Assembly (NCBI GenBank): GCA_030044455.1 | Contig: JASHVU010000636.1 | Span: 1 to 6,541 of the forward strand | Source: Acidobacteriaceae bacterium | GTDB taxonomy: Bacteria > Acidobacteriota > Terriglobia > Terriglobales > Acidobacteriaceae | DNA: 6,541 nucleotides | Direction: 5' to 3' | Part shown: positions 5,680 through 6,541 of the stretch, in pieces | How positions within the stretch are numbered: the first letter of the stretch is position 1 | Layout: each line of letters starts with the position of its first letter | Position numbers and translations under genes: made by a program | Notes under the pieces: generated by a model | Told to the model about the DNA's origin: nothing | What the model saw: only the letters and a program-made list of their open reading frames with translations | Database searches by the model: none

Positions 5680-6541
5680 ATGCGCGTCTGCAGGCATCTC
5701 GTTTCGAGCGCTCTGGCTCAAACGGCATTACTTATTTTGCTCGGAACGCTTTCAATAACTGGAGCGAGGGCGCAGAATGCCCCATCAACTTCCACCGGTA
5801 GTATTCACGGCCAGGTAGCGGATGCAACGGGGGCCGTGATTCCGAATGCGACCGTAGTTGCCACCACGACTTCAGGCCAGCCGGCAGGAAAGGCAACTTC
5901 CAACGGTGTGGGTGAGTATACGGTTCGCGGCCTGGCGCCGGGCAATTACGGAGTCACGGTGACAGCAACAGGGTTCGCTGTTTTTTCCCAGCCCGGCGTA
6001 GCAGTATCGGCCGGACAGACCAAGACTCTGAACGCCACCATGAAGATTGAAGTTCAGGAGCAGGTGCGCGTAGAGACGGAGCCCAACACAGTCAGCACCA
6101 GCCCTGATAACAACGCGAACGCCGTGGTCATCAAAGGGGCAGACTTGAACGCGCTCTCAGACGATCCAGATGAGTTGCAGAGCGAGTTGGAGGCCTTGGC
6201 AGGGCCTGCGGCCGGGCCGAATGGCGGGCAGATTTACATCGACGGATTTACCGGCGGACAACTGCCGCCCAAGTCGTCGATTCGTGAAATTCGCGTGAAT
6301 CAAAATCCCTTTTCCGCCGAATACGACCGCCTGGGCTACGGCCGCATCGAGATTTTCACCAAGCCAGGCACGGGCTCGCTGCACGGGGACTTTCAGGCGA
6401 GCGGCAACGACTCGGCGTTTAACTCGCAAAACCCCTTGCTGACGGGAGAATCGGAGCCTTCTTACTACACGTGGAGTTTGCGTGGATCGGCAGGCGGCCC
6501 GATTACGAAAAGCTCGTCGTACTTTGTGAGCGCATTTTCCC
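5680..6541 (+). CDS. TonB-dependent Oar-like outer-membrane receptor, N-terminal part (cut by window edge)
   Basis: This is the start of a large outer-membrane transporter presumed to import glycan fragments or other nutrients with TonB energy. The visible 287 residues are open to the right edge; full-length relatives are about 1000-1200 residues. The start MRVCRHLVSS leads a hydrophobic core and a signal-peptidase site after ARA (29-31). A carboxypeptidase-regulatory-like beta domain spans about 39-121, with STGSIHGQVADATGAVIP, GEYTVRGLAPGNYGVTV and a closing AGQTKTLNATMKI. A plug-like domain follows at about 128-230, including GGQIYIDGF (182-190), IREIRVNQNPFSAEYDR (201-217) and GRIEIFTKPGTG (221-232), and then the first barrel strands. 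No good Shine-Dalgarno precedes the ATG at 5680. A GTG at 5641 with AGGA 3 nt upstream would add 13 residues. Frame and family are certain; the exact start is not. It is divergent from the Tat oxidoreductase. The substrate is not readable from this part. Confidence 0.9.
   Translation, partial: MRVCRHLVSSALAQTALLILLGTLSITGARAQNAPSTSTGSIHGQVADATGAVIPNATVVATTTSGQPAGKATSNGVGEYTVRGLAPGNYGVTVTATGFAVFSQPGVAVSAGQTKTLNATMKIEVQEQVRVETEPNTVSTSPDNNANAVVIKGADLNALSDDPDELQSELEALAGPAAGPNGGQIYIDGFTGGQLPPKSSIREIRVNQNPFSAEYDRLGYGRIEIFTKPGTGSLHGDFQASGNDSAFNSQNPLLTGESEPSYYTWSLRGSAGGPITKSSSYFVSAFS

Noticed and set aside
5589..5801. 70-residue plus-strand frame before the receptor
   Set aside because: It overlaps the receptor signal-peptide region in another frame, has no ribosome binding site, and starts inside the stem-loop.
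6157..6429. 90-residue minus-strand frame in the receptor gene
   Set aside because: It is antisense to the receptor plug domain, whose sequence is clearly the coding one.

Overview
The window looks like chromosomal DNA of an Acidobacteriota bacterium (Terriglobia-like, for example near Koribacter or Granulicella). This rests on family knowledge, not a search. The clearest clue is the right-edge gene: a signal peptide, then a carboxypeptidase-regulatory-like domain, then a TonB-receptor plug, an architecture greatly expanded in that phylum. A Tat-exported Gfo/Idh/MocA oxidoreductase and moderately high GC fit the same origin. I see no rRNA, tRNA, CRISPR array or intact mobile element.

Layout, left to right. 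(1) Positions 60-2202, minus strand: a two-gene ABC exporter operon. The NatA/YhaQ-like ATPase comes first and its stop overlaps the start of the NatB/YhaP-like permease by 8 bp. (2) Positions 2203-2552: a divergent intergenic region with an inverted repeat in the ABC leader, a perfect 10-bp palindrome and a cluster of GGGAC-containing short repeats. (3) Positions 2553-3857, plus strand: a stand-alone AAA+ ATPase with an N-terminal winged-helix-like region. The family is recognisable but its function is not known to me. (4) Positions 3858-3964: a short convergent gap with a probable bidirectional hairpin terminator. (5) Positions 3965-5317, minus strand: a Tat-signal Gfo/Idh/MocA-family NAD(P)-dependent oxidoreductase, probably periplasmic and acting on a sugar or polyol. 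(6) Positions 5318-5679: a divergent regulatory region rich in dyads, including a LacI/cre-like operator. (7) Positions 5680-6541, plus strand: the 5' part of a TonB-dependent, Oar-like outer-membrane receptor cut by the window edge.

The oxidoreductase and the receptor are divergently transcribed from one operator-rich region. That suggests, as inference, shared control of glycan or sugar uptake and its processing in the envelope. The ABC exporter and the AAA+ protein appear functionally unrelated to that pair. The least understood element is the AAA+ ATPase. I found no clear new multi-gene system; the best leads are this ATPase and the 5318-5640 regulatory region.
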